This document shows, in pieces, positions 25,479 through 33,465 of a DNA stretch of 56,447 nucleotides (positions are counted from its first letter, which is position 1; each line of letters begins with the position of its first letter). The notes under the pieces are model-generated. The model was given only the letters and a program-made list of their open reading frames with translations. It searched no databases and was not told where the DNA came from. The DNA is from Pseudomonas juntendi (GTDB lineage Bacteria > Pseudomonadota > Gammaproteobacteria > Pseudomonadales > Pseudomonadaceae): assembly GCF_009932375.1 (NCBI RefSeq), contig NZ_BLJG01000029.1:1-56447 (forward strand), read 5' to 3'. A program made the position numbers and the translations under genes.

Positions 25479-26432
25479 CTACAGGCGGGTAACCGTCAGG
25501 GCTACGGCGGCTATCCGCTCCACGGCTTCATAACCCGGCTCAGCCAGTTGCTCCCCGAACACATCAGGGTCGATTTCCCGATACACCCAAGAGCACGTGG
25601 GGCCGGCCAGACGCAGGCGAACAGCCTCGAGCAAGGGATCACGGCCGTCCACGATCGCCACACCGGTATACAACAGCAACGAGCCGCCCGGGGTCAGCCG
25701 CTCACAAGCCTGCTCGACAATCCGCAACGACAACGCGGCCCCCAGGGCGCCACCGCCATGCCGGTAGGTCCGCTCGCCCACATCGAGCATGTAGGGCGGG
25801 TTGGCAACGATCAGGTCGAAACTGCCGGGCACATCGTCCAGCAGGTCACTGTGCTTCACCGAAATATTGCTGACGCCAGCCAACGCTGCATTCACGGCGG
25901 TGTACCGCAGGGCAAGCGGGTTGATATCCACGGCAAAAACCTGCGCATGGCGCGCCGCCCGTGCAACCAGCAAAGCGCCAATGCCAGTTCCGCAGCCAAT
26001 GTCCACGGCATGCTCAATGCGTTTGTCGCCGTGTCGCAGGTGCTCGTGGATGACCTGGGCGAAGCGGTAGCTGTCCGGGCCGAAGAACACTGCGTCTGCA
26101 GTGTCGGTCGGGTAGGCAGAATGGACCAGTAACAGGTCGCCCAGGGTAGACCAGCGCACCGCGCTGCGAAACGACGGCTGAGGTGCCGCAGTCAAGCCCT
26201 CCGCGCGCTGCAGCAGGGCCATTAGATCCGCGGTTACCAGCCCGGGGCTGAACGCCTGGCTCCAGCCGAACACATCGCGCAGGGTGCGTGCCTGCTCGCC
26301 GGCGCAGCGGGCCATGACGCGAGCGTGTGTGGCCGGTGTCACGCAGGTGAAACGGTAGCCAGCGGCACGCAGGCGCTGGCCCAATTCAACCAGCGCATCG
26401 TCACTGGCAAGTATTTGCGGGGCGGGCTCCAT
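25479..26432 (-). CDS. class I SAM methyltransferase (HemK/PrmC-like catalytic motif)
   Basis: 317 residues. An N-terminal domain of about 120 residues precedes the Rossmann methyltransferase, with motif I DIGCGTGIGALLVA, VFAVDINPLALRYT and the amide/base-methylating motif IVANPPYMLD. The NPPY motif indicates methylation of a planar nitrogen, as in PrmC or N6-adenine enzymes. Its ATG overlaps the stop of the oxidase gene by one base (TGATG), so the two proteins are made together and probably act on the same substrate. Confidence 0.8.
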   Translation of the reverse strand: MEPAPQILASDDALVELGQRLRAAGYRFTCVTPATHARVMARCAGEQARTLRDVFGWSQAFSPGLVTADLMALLQRAEGLTAAPQPSFRSAVRWSTLGDLLLVHSAYPTDTADAVFFGPDSYRFAQVIHEHLRHGDKRIEHAVDIGCGTGIGALLVARAARHAQVFAVDINPLALRYTAVNAALAGVSNISVKHSDLLDDVPGSFDLIVANPPYMLDVGERTYRHGGGALGAALSLRIVEQACERLTPGGSLLLYTGVAIVDGRDPLLEAVRLRLAGPTCSWVYREIDPDVFGEQLAEPGYEAVERIAAVALTVTRL

Positions 26433-27763
26433 CAGCGCGCTTGCTCCTGGATCATCCCCGTGGCCTGCAGATAGGCGCGGGTCGCCTGCAGCCCGTCAGG
26501 CGTCGCGTGACGATTACCAGCCATGCGTTCGATCAGCGCTTCGATATCGTGCGCGTCGACATTCACAGCGTCACCTTCCGGGGATGCCGGCAACTGCCAG
26601 CTTCCGGGGAGCACGCGACGAACGCGCGACTGCCAACCTGCTGCAATCCAGTCGTGCCACAACTGCTTTTCATAGGCGGTGAACACACCGTACATCGGTG
26701 CTGATGGCCCATCCACGAGTCCCCACCAGCGGCTTTGCGCGGGTTCTTCACCGCGGCGAATCCAGCCCTGCGCCTGCAGCGCCTGCAGAAAGTGCGGCAT
26801 GGCGCCAGGTTCTGCCAGCCATTGGTTGATGGTGCGCCCCTGCAGCCGGCACCGGTCTGAATGCATGAACTGGCCAAACGGACGCTTCTGTTCCAAGGCC
26901 TGCACCAATTCCGCTTCCAGGTCGAAAAGGCTGACCAGGGTGGGTGTATCCACGCCAAGGTCATTCAGGCGGTAGCCGTGCCGTACTCGCTGGTAGAACC
27001 CGGAGGGGTCACTGCGCGGGCTGAGTTGGCGCAAGGCCTGGATTGACAGGTGGGCGTGACCGCTGGCGGCGTTGTCGATCGTGACATGCAATTGGAAATA
27101 CTGGCCGTCGATGCCCAATTCGGCGAGTTCATAGGTGGTAATCAGCAAATGCAGCGGTGGTTGTTCGTAGCCGAGGTTATAACCGATCAGCTCAGGGAGG
27201 AAGTCCTCACCGTAGCGGCCCAGTGCCAGCTGCAGTGCCCCCTGCAAATAGCGTTCGTCTTCAAGGTGCAACGGTTCCAGGCAACCCAGGCGGCTCATCA
27301 GCCGCTGATAGATCGCCACATGGTTGCAGCGCACATCACCGCTGCCCAATTCTTCCAGGTAGGTCCGGATCAACCCGTGGTAGCGCGGGTCTGCCCAATG
27401 CCGCAACGTACTGTGCAACCACGCACCATCCACCGCCTTGGTCGGTGCCACCTGTTGCAGGAACCATAGCGCTTGCGCGCGCGTGGCAAAATAGCGGCGT
27501 GGCCCACCTTGCTGGCGTTGTGCCAAGTAGGCGGCAAAACCTTGAGCTACTTGCCCGGCGTGGCGCGCGCCCCAGGCTTCAAGCTCCACGGGGTCGGCTG
27601 GCAGGTCATCCGGCAAGTGCCGGGCACGCTCCAGTTGCTCCTTCAACCATTGCGCGCCAGCGTTATCAGTGCCTGCCAGCAAGGCTTCGTAACGCTGTTG
27701 CAGGCTGGTTGTGGCCAGTGAGGCCGGAACTGTCGCGGCGGTCTTGCGTGTCATGACCGTCAT
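26432..27763 (-). CDS. haem-oxygenase-like iron-containing redox enzyme
   Basis: 443 residues from the ATG at 27763 (GAGGA 8 bp upstream). The central region has the haem-oxygenase-like diiron (HDO) spacing of Glu/His ligands: EELGSGDVRCNHVAIYQRL, then ITTYELAELGIDGQYFQLHV and DNAASGHAH. This resembles the iron-containing redox enzyme family that includes UndA- and SznF-type oxidases. It has extra N- and C-terminal domains of unknown role. First gene of a coupled pair with the methyltransferase. The substrate is unknown, and a small metabolite or modified peptide is possible. Confidence 0.72.
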   Translation of the reverse strand: MTVMTRKTAATVPASLATTSLQQRYEALLAGTDNAGAQWLKEQLERARHLPDDLPADPVELEAWGARHAGQVAQGFAAYLAQRQQGGPRRYFATRAQALWFLQQVAPTKAVDGAWLHSTLRHWADPRYHGLIRTYLEELGSGDVRCNHVAIYQRLMSRLGCLEPLHLEDERYLQGALQLALGRYGEDFLPELIGYNLGYEQPPLHLLITTYELAELGIDGQYFQLHVTIDNAASGHAHLSIQALRQLSPRSDPSGFYQRVRHGYRLNDLGVDTPTLVSLFDLEAELVQALEQKRPFGQFMHSDRCRLQGRTINQWLAEPGAMPHFLQALQAQGWIRRGEEPAQSRWWGLVDGPSAPMYGVFTAYEKQLWHDWIAAGWQSRVRRVLPGSWQLPASPEGDAVNVDAHDIEALIERMAGNRHATPDGLQATRAYLQATGMIQEQAR

Positions 27764-27783
27764 GCCGTTTTCCTCATGCGCGT

Positions 27784-27984
27784 TTATTGGCTGGGTTTCT
27801 GACCAGGCATCGGTTCAGGATCTGGCGCAGGTTGGGGGGCGGGCTTGTCACTGGGTTGTTGCATTTGCAGGGACGGCTTGGTGGTGTCGGCGTCGTCTTT
27901 GCCGGGGTGGCCATTGTCTCGGTCGAAACAGCCGCCAACCAGCAACAGGGCGCCCGACAGGGCCGCCACAGGTAACCATTGCAT
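27784..27984 (-). CDS. small proline-rich lipoprotein
   Basis: 66 residues from the ATG at 27984 (GGAGG upstream). The signal peptide MQWLPVAALSGALLLVGGC ends in a lipobox with cysteine 19. The mature part is short and rich in Asp, Lys, Pro and Gln, and probably disordered. No Asp at +2 is conclusive: residue 20 is Phe, which favours outer-membrane sorting. Function unknown. Confidence 0.75.
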   Translation of the reverse strand: MQWLPVAALSGALLLVGGCFDRDNGHPGKDDADTTKPSLQMQQPSDKPAPQPAPDPEPMPGQKPSQ

Positions 27985-28008
27985 AACGACCTCCAGGGCT
28001 ACTCGATG

Positions 28009-28032
28009 GCAGTGCCGGTTCCCCGGCACTGC
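28009..28032. terminator. hairpin downstream of the second KGG gene
   Basis: GCAGTGCCGG (28009-28018) and CCGGCACTGC (28023-28032) form a perfect 10-bp stem with a 4-nt loop, 10 bp past the KGG-gene stop on the minus strand. T tract absent. Confidence 0.6.
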
Positions 28033-28042
28033 AGGGCCTCAT

Positions 28043-28219
28043 TTACGAGCGGCCGCCTTTGCGGCCCGATTCACTGGTTTGGCCGCCGCTGGAATGCTGC
28101 CCGCCCTTGCGGCCTGCCTCGGAGGCTTTTTCGCGGTCATTGGCGAAGTTGCCCGAGTTCTTGTTACCGCCCTGGCTGCCTTGTTGGTTGCCGGTACGGC
28201 TATTGTCTTTAGTGGCCAT
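28043..28219 (-). CDS. KGG-repeat stress-induced protein, second copy
   Basis: 58 residues from the ATG at 28219. It has NSGNFANDREKASEAGRKGG and then TSESGRKGGRS, the same hydrophilic KGG repeat as the protein at 8493. It is polar, glycine-rich and probably disordered; general stress or desiccation protection is the family inference. Located between a small lipoprotein gene and an MFS transporter gene, with its own hairpin. Confidence 0.83.
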   Translation of the reverse strand: MATKDNSRTGNQQGSQGGNKNSGNFANDREKASEAGRKGGQHSSGGQTSESGRKGGRS

Positions 28220-28366
28220 GGTCTGAAACCTCATATGATTTCGGGATGCACGGCTTCAGCGCCGTACATGAATTCGGAGTACGGGCTCGGGTCGGGATTC
28301 GTTTCAATTGGCAGGCTTCGGACCGGTGGCATTAAATAAGCGGCCAGTCCTTATTTGGCGCGCCTT

Positions 28367-29650
28367 TCAGTCGCGCGGCGGGTTATCCATACGGGCCTGA
28401 CGGCGGCCAAGCCAAGCGCCGGTGGCCGCCCAGGCCACGGCCATTACCGCCCCAATCAGCATGGCCAGTTGCGGGTGTTCGCCCATCACGTCCAGGGCAC
28501 GCTTGAGCCAGCCGCTGAGGGCGTCGCCACCCCGGTACACCACGGTATCGATGAAGTTCTTGGCCTTGTACTTGTCCTCGGCCCGCAACACGGTGAACAG
28601 CATCTCGCGCCCCGGTCGTACCAGCGCATACTCCCCTGCACGGCGCACCACCATGACCATTACGAACACCGCGAACACCGGGGCCAGCGCCAGCCACAAG
28701 AAGCCCACTGCCATCACCAGCGGCACGGCCATCAGCAATATGCCTACCCCCAGGCGACGTGCCAGCCGCCCGGTGAGGAAGACTTGCGTGAGGATGGCCA
28801 AGGCTTGCACAACGCTGTCGATCAAGCCGAACACCTGGGTTTGCCGGGTGGGGTCGGTGAAAGTCTGGCTGACGATGCGTGCCTGCTCGAAGTACAGGAA
28901 GGTACTGACACTTGCCAGGAACACCACGAACAGCGCAATGCCCAACAGATAAGGCGAGCGCAGTACCGCAGTGGCACCGGCCAGCGGGTTGCCGCCCAGC
29001 GGCCTTGCGGCGCTGCGCTCGGCATGCGCTGGCAACGGTTGCCGCTGTCGCCAGCGCTGCAGAAACAGGCTTGCCCCGACGCTGCCGAGCAGGAATCCCG
29101 CCGCCAGCAGCAGCAACCCGGCGTGGCCCAGCGGTGCCACCAGTAGCGTGCCCAGAATCGGCCCACTGAGGCCACCCAGGCTGGCCCCGGCGGCCAACAG
29201 GCCGAACAGGCGCTTGCCTTGGGCCGTAGAAAACAGGTCGGCGAGTACACTCCAGGCCAGCGAGATGGTCAGCAGGTTGAACACCGAAAGCCAGATGTAG
29301 AACGCCCTCGCCGTCCACAGGTTGTCTGGCGAGCGGGTAAACAACACAGCGAACAGCAGCAGGTTGCTGACAAAAAAACCATAGGTCCAAGGCAGGATGA
29401 ACCGGCGTTGCACGCCACTGGCCAGCCAGCCGAACACCGGCAGGCATGCCAGGCTGGCGATGAAGGTTCCGGTGAACAACCACTGCAGGTTGTCAACGCC
29501 CCCGGCAACACCCATGGTTTCGCGCACAGGGCGCAGCATGAAGTAACCGGTGAACAGGCAATAGAACAGCAGCAGGCCGGCGGTAACCGCCGGGCCTTCG
29601 CCGGGCTGTATGTTCAGCCCTTGATCCAGGCGCCGCCGCCAGGCCCTCAT
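28367..29650 (-). CDS. MFS-type transporter
   Basis: 427 residues with about 12 hydrophobic segments. The first helices contain FYCLFTGYFMLRPVRETMGV. ALVRPGREMLFTVL and EDKYKAKNFIDTVVYRGGD in the second half resemble the NTP/NDP exchange-type branch of the superfamily. The substrate cannot be assigned. Just downstream (minus strand) of the aldo/keto reductase gene with 4 bp between them, so the two are probably co-transcribed. Confidence 0.8.
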   Translation of the reverse strand: MRAWRRRLDQGLNIQPGEGPAVTAGLLLFYCLFTGYFMLRPVRETMGVAGGVDNLQWLFTGTFIASLACLPVFGWLASGVQRRFILPWTYGFFVSNLLLFAVLFTRSPDNLWTARAFYIWLSVFNLLTISLAWSVLADLFSTAQGKRLFGLLAAGASLGGLSGPILGTLLVAPLGHAGLLLLAAGFLLGSVGASLFLQRWRQRQPLPAHAERSAARPLGGNPLAGATAVLRSPYLLGIALFVVFLASVSTFLYFEQARIVSQTFTDPTRQTQVFGLIDSVVQALAILTQVFLTGRLARRLGVGILLMAVPLVMAVGFLWLALAPVFAVFVMVMVVRRAGEYALVRPGREMLFTVLRAEDKYKAKNFIDTVVYRGGDALSGWLKRALDVMGEHPQLAMLIGAVMAVAWAATGAWLGRRQARMDNPPRD

Positions 29651-29654
29651 GCGC

Positions 29655-30563
29655 TCAGGTGAATTGCCTGATCAGCGCCTGTTGCTGCGCCTGGGTAAGC
29701 ATTGGGCCCTGGCCAGCCTTGAGCTGGTCGAGCTGGCGATCTGGCCGACCGGTGGCGGGAATTACCGTCGTCACCGCCGGGTGGCTGATGGCGAACTTGA
29801 GAAACAGCTGCGCCCAGCTGCCGACGCCCGCTTCAGCGGCCCAGCCGGGCAACGGCTGGTCTTTGACGCGGGTGAACAGGCGCCCATCGTCGAACGCGCG
29901 GTTGACCAGCACCGCTACACCCCGCTCCTGGCACAACGGCAGCAATTCACGGGCGGCCTGGGGGGCACTGACCGAGTAGTTGATCTGGATGAAATCCAGC
30001 GCCTCGCTGCGCACCAGCTCGGCGACCTCGGCGTGGCCACTGTTCAGGTAATGGGTGATCCCGACATAGCGGGTTTTGCCCTGCTGCTTGAGTTCGCGCG
30101 CGTAGGGCAGTTGGGTTCGCCAGTCACGCAGGTTGTGCACCTGCAACAGGTCGACCTTGTCGGTGCGCAGCCGCTTCAGGCTCTCAGCCCATTGCGCTTG
30201 GGCTTCTGCGCGGCTGTCGGCGGCAATCTTGGTGGCAATGAAGCAGCGTGAATGCCACCCCCCCTCCTCCAGCAATTGGCCAAGAATGCTGTCGGCGCCA
30301 CCGTAATTGGGCGAGGTGTCGATCACCCGCCCGCCACCGTCGAAAAAGGCCTTGAGCACTGCCCGCAGTTGCTGGTAGGCAGCCGAACCGGCTTCAACCT
30401 CGAAACTGCCGGAAGTCCCGGCGCCAATGACCGGCAGCGCTTCACCGCTGGACGGTACGGCGCGGGTCAACATGCCTGCCGGCGTGGCCGCGTGCAACCA
30501 AGGGGCGCTGGCCAATAGGCCTAACGTAGCACCCACGCGTAGGACATCACGACGTGCATACAT
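29655..30563 (-). CDS. aldo/keto reductase with Tat-type signal
   Basis: 302 residues. The N-terminus (ARRDVLRVGATLGLLASAPW) has a twin-arginine motif followed by a hydrophobic stretch and a probable cleavage near ATPAG. The reductase barrel shows RVIDTSPNYGGAD with the catalytic tyrosine, FIATKI with the lysine and DLLQVHNL with the histidine, plus a C-terminal GRPDRQLDQL cofactor segment. Export of an NADPH enzyme is unusual but known for some members. Upstream of the MFS gene. Confidence 0.85.
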   Translation of the reverse strand: MYARRDVLRVGATLGLLASAPWLHAATPAGMLTRAVPSSGEALPVIGAGTSGSFEVEAGSAAYQQLRAVLKAFFDGGGRVIDTSPNYGGADSILGQLLEEGGWHSRCFIATKIAADSRAEAQAQWAESLKRLRTDKVDLLQVHNLRDWRTQLPYARELKQQGKTRYVGITHYLNSGHAEVAELVRSEALDFIQINYSVSAPQAARELLPLCQERGVAVLVNRAFDDGRLFTRVKDQPLPGWAAEAGVGSWAQLFLKFAISHPAVTTVIPATGRPDRQLDQLKAGQGPMLTQAQQQALIRQFT

Positions 30564-30647
30564 GGAAAAGCTCCCGTCATGCCAGGGAAACTTCCAAGGC
30601 TAGTCGCTCTACTCGGCGCGCGTGGGCGTTTCTGTGTCCGGATGTTT

Positions 30648-31514
30648 TTACCTGGCCTGCAGCAGCGGGCTCAGGTCGACACCGGTGGCGCTGATTGGCG
30701 GGCACCAGTAGTAGCCGCCGCTCAGGGGCCGGCTGAAGCGGTACAGGCCGTCGATGATGCCGTCCTCCAGGCCACTCATGCGCCGCAGTTGCACTTCGAA
30801 GGCATCGAAGCTGCGGCCCAGGGCAACGAAAGCCAGGCCGGCACCGCGCTGATCGGCCCAGGATACCGAGCGGCGAACCATGAAGGCCTCGGGCTCGAAG
30901 CTTTCCTGGGCAGTACGCTTGACGTGTGCCGACTCGGGCGCGTCGTCGAGTTCTTCGTTGTCACTGAGGCGGCGGCCCATGATGTTGTCCTGGTCGGCCT
31001 GGGGCAGCGACTTGAAGTACGCCAGGTCGTGCTTCCACAGCTGAAACGCAGCAAAGCTGGAACCATCGGCAGCGATCGCTGCCTGCACCGCATCCTCGTC
31101 CACCGGGTTTTCCGTGCCGTCTTCGTAGCCGGTCAGGTCCAGCCCACCCCGGTGCAGGAAACCGTCAACGCTGTCGGCCAGGCGCAGGGCCGGCGCCAAC
31201 GCCTGCTCCAGTGCCTGGGCCCGCAGCAGCAGGTCGCCCCGCTCATTGCCACGCAGCCACAGCCACAACGCATGCTGGGTGCTGGGGTTCTCTACCGCCG
31301 CATCCAGCAGCGGGAAAGGACGCAGGCCAGGTACTTCACGCCCCAGGGCTTTGGCCATGGGCGCGCCTACGCCGAGGATCACCTGCACGCCATCGACCTG
31401 CGGTAGCAAGGCATCGAGGGCGGCAGGCAACGCCTCGGGCGATTGCAGGGTGAAGAACAGGTGGCGGGCGTGGGCCGGCACCGGGGTGGCAAGCAGACCT
31501 TGCTGGAACGGCAT
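30648..31514 (-). CDS. Dyp-type haem peroxidase
   Basis: 288 residues, the size of the YfeX-like class. Family motifs: the GxxDG motif as GYEDGTENP, the proximal haem histidine in ESAHVKRT and the distal arginine in RRSVSW. No Tat signal, so cytoplasmic. No encapsulin gene is adjacent. It oxidises dyes or porphyrins with hydrogen peroxide in vitro; the physiological substrate is unknown. Divergent from a BASS transporter gene with a palindrome between them. Confidence 0.9.
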   Translation of the reverse strand: MPFQQGLLATPVPAHARHLFFTLQSPEALPAALDALLPQVDGVQVILGVGAPMAKALGREVPGLRPFPLLDAAVENPSTQHALWLWLRGNERGDLLLRAQALEQALAPALRLADSVDGFLHRGGLDLTGYEDGTENPVDEDAVQAAIAADGSSFAAFQLWKHDLAYFKSLPQADQDNIMGRRLSDNEELDDAPESAHVKRTAQESFEPEAFMVRRSVSWADQRGAGLAFVALGRSFDAFEVQLRRMSGLEDGIIDGLYRFSRPLSGGYYWCPPISATGVDLSPLLQAR

Positions 31515-31600
31515 GACAGGCTAATCCTTGGAAAAGGCGGCATGCTACTGCGCCTGCGGGCCTGCTGCAACGCGCCATGCAGGGCTGATAAGGGCTGTCC

Positions 31601-31621
31601 TTGGTAACAAATGGTTACCAA
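31601..31621. promoter_or_regulatory. 21-bp palindromic operator candidate
   Basis: TTGGTAAC (31601-31608) and GTTACCAA (31614-31621) are perfect 8-bp inverted arms around AAATG. The site lies in the divergent region between the DyP gene (start 31514) and the transporter gene (start 31698). It is well placed to control one or both. No regulator gene is adjacent. Confidence 0.6.
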
Positions 31622-31697
31622 GAGCTGGCTTTTTGCAATTATCTATCCATCCCGGCCCACCTAGACTGCATCGGATCCTTCACCCGAGAGACTGCCG

Positions 31698-32591
31698 ATG
31701 ACCGCCTCGCCTCTGCTCACCGCCGTTCTGCCCCTGGCCTTGGGCATCATCATGCTGGGCCTTGGCCTGTCGTTGACCTTGGCCGACTTCGCACGGGTGG
31801 TGAAATACCCGAAGCCCGTGGTGGTGGGCCTGGCCTGCCAGATTCTGCTGTTACCGCTGGTGTGCTTCCTGATCGCCAACGGCTTTGGCCTGGAGTCGGC
31901 GCTGGCGGTGGGGTTGATGTTGCTGGCCGCTTCGCCGGGCGGCACTACGGCGAACCTGTTCAGCCACCTGGCACATGGCGATGTGGCGTTGAATATCACC
32001 CTCACAGCGGTCAACTCATTGATCGCGATTCTCACCATGCCGCTGCTGGTCAACCTGTCGTTGAGCTGGTTCATGGCGTCGGACCAGGCCATACCGCTGC
32101 AGTTTGCCAAGGTCATGCAGGTGTTCGCTATCGTCCTGCTGCCGGTGGCGCTTGGCATGCTGATTCGCCGCTTTGCTCCAAGGTTTGCCGCGCGCATGCA
32201 AAAGCCGATGAAGCTGGTGGCGGCATTGTTTCTGGCATTCACCATTGTCCTGGCGCTGGCCAAGGACTGGCAGACGGTGGTCGAGTACGCACCGGTCGTG
32301 GGCCTGGCGGCGCTGCTGTTCAACATCTTGAGCCTGGCGGTGGGCTACTGGGTGCCGCGCCTGCTCAACATCCCCAAGCGCCAGGCCATCGCCATCGGCA
32401 TGGAAATCGGCATACATAACGGCACGTTGGCGATTGCCCTGGCCCTGAGCCCGTCGCTGCTGAACAACCCGACCATGGCAGTGCCGGCAGCGCTGTACAG
32501 CCTGATCATGTTCTTCACCGCCGCCGGTTTCGGCTGGTGGGTCAGCCGAGGGCACGCCGTGGCGCAGCCTGAAAGCGGCACCGCCAGGTAA
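31698..32591 (+). CDS. bile acid:sodium symporter family transporter
   Basis: 297 residues and about nine to ten membrane helices. Family landmarks are LPLALGIIMLGLGLSLTLAD, the discontinuous-helix segment LLAASPGGTTANLF, and IGMEIGIHNGTLAIALA near residue 235. BASS proteins carry organic anions with sodium; the substrate here is unknown. The ATG is preceded by GAGAG. Its stop is 11 bp from the convergent CrtZ-like gene. Confidence 0.88.
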   Translation: MTASPLLTAVLPLALGIIMLGLGLSLTLADFARVVKYPKPVVVGLACQILLLPLVCFLIANGFGLESALAVGLMLLAASPGGTTANLFSHLAHGDVALNITLTAVNSLIAILTMPLLVNLSLSWFMASDQAIPLQFAKVMQVFAIVLLPVALGMLIRRFAPRFAARMQKPMKLVAALFLAFTIVLALAKDWQTVVEYAPVVGLAALLFNILSLAVGYWVPRLLNIPKRQAIAIGMEIGIHNGTLAIALALSPSLLNNPTMAVPAALYSLIMFFTAAGFGWWVSRGHAVAQPESGTAR

Positions 32592-32602
32592 CGCCCAGGC
32601 AG

Positions 32603-33070
32603 TCAGCGCCGGTTGCGCTTGCCCCGCAGTTGCTGTTTCAACACCTTCAACGGCGGCGCGTAGAAAAAACCGAACGACACACCCCCGGTGCGCCCCTTCA
32701 CTGCATGGTGCAGCCGGTGCGCCCGGTGCAGGCGTTTGAGGTAGCGGTTTACCGGCCGTGGCCGGCGCGGCCAGTGCCGATGAAAGAAGCCATCATGGGC
32801 CAGTACATACAGTACGCCATAGCCCGCCACGCCACCGCCCACCCACTGCAGCGGCGCATGGCCGCCCTTGCCCAGGGCGATCAGGGCGGCGGCTATCAGC
32901 GCCAGCGCCAGCAGGTAGAGGTCATTGGTTTCGAGCATGCCCAGCTGTGGCTCATGGTGCGAGCGGTGCAAGCACCAGCCCCAGCCATGCATGATGTACT
33001 TGTGGGCCAGCGTGCCTACGCCCTCCATGGCCACCAGGGTGCTGAACAGCACGGTCAGATTGAGCAGCAT
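32603..33070 (-). CDS. crtZ: CrtZ-like beta-carotene hydroxylase / fatty-acid-hydroxylase superfamily
   Basis: 155 residues. It has the diiron histidine clusters of the membrane hydroxylase superfamily: HKYIMHGWGWCLHRSHH, HDGFFHRHW and HRAHRLHH, separated by two hydrophobic spans. The spacing matches CrtZ. No other carotenoid gene is in the window, so the substrate is uncertain and may be another isoprenoid or lipid. The basic tail (KQQLRGKRNRR) is cytoplasmic. Confidence 0.8.
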   Translation of the reverse strand: MLLNLTVLFSTLVAMEGVGTLAHKYIMHGWGWCLHRSHHEPQLGMLETNDLYLLALALIAAALIALGKGGHAPLQWVGGGVAGYGVLYVLAHDGFFHRHWPRRPRPVNRYLKRLHRAHRLHHAVKGRTGGVSFGFFYAPPLKVLKQQLRGKRNRR

Positions 33071-33189
33071 GGAACGGTCCGGGTGATCGCATAGGGTGGC
33101 GCAAGGTTACCGGCTGATGGCTTTTTTTTCCATGTGGCAGGCCCGGCTGCTGGGCATTTGCCGATTAAGGCATTGTCTTCTTTCCCCAC

Positions 33190-33218
33190 TTGACCGGTAT
33201 TGCCACGGGGCGTATGGT
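33190..33218 (+). promoter_or_regulatory. sigma70-type promoter before the mgtC leader
   Basis: TTGACC (33190-33195) and TATGGT (33213-33218) are separated by 17 bp. This predicts a transcript with about 240 nt of leader before the MgtC start, long enough for a regulatory RNA. Confidence 0.55.
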
Positions 33219-33256
33219 CCGCGTCGCAATTTAGCCATCCCAACAGGAGACCCGCT

Positions 33257-33304
33257 TTGGACAGTAGCCCCAGTCGCTTGCGACAGGCCCACGTGGCGCG
33301 CTAG
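33257..33304 (+). CDS. putative 15-codon leader peptide upstream of mgtC
   Basis: AGGAG at 33245-33249 lies 7 bp before a TTG opening the frame MDSSPSRLRQAHVAR, which ends in TAG. Four bases past the stop comes a hairpin (33308-33326). An acidic residue and a proline close to the start, followed by arginines, recall the Salmonella mgtL-type leader peptides that sense magnesium. Expression is not shown; the call rests on placement and ribosome site. Confidence 0.4.
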   Translation: MDSSPSRLRQAHVAR

Positions 33305-33465
33305 CTCGGCAGTGTCCTGCACTGTCTGGCCAGCCTGGCATGACGGTGGTTTCTTGTAACCCCGCTTCACCTCCCTCCCCCCGTGGTCCTGCGCATCTTT
33401 CTGGTTTTTCAACCGCGCCCAGTGAAGGCGCTCATGCGGGCGTGTGCCCGTGGAAGAGGTGAGCT
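33305..33465 (+). promoter_or_regulatory. structured mgtC 5' leader
   Basis: GGCAGTG (33308-33314) pairs with CACTGTC (33320-33326) with one G-U pair. A pyrimidine-rich stretch follows, then a second GCGGGC/GCCCGT hairpin near 33437-33451 directly before the ribosome site GAGGTGAGC. The layout suits attenuation or translational control of mgtC. It does not match the M-box consensus. Confidence 0.4.

Noticed and set aside
33190..33465. M-box magnesium riboswitch
   Set aside because: The conserved M-box loops are not visible; a leader-peptide or other attenuator fits the sequence better.
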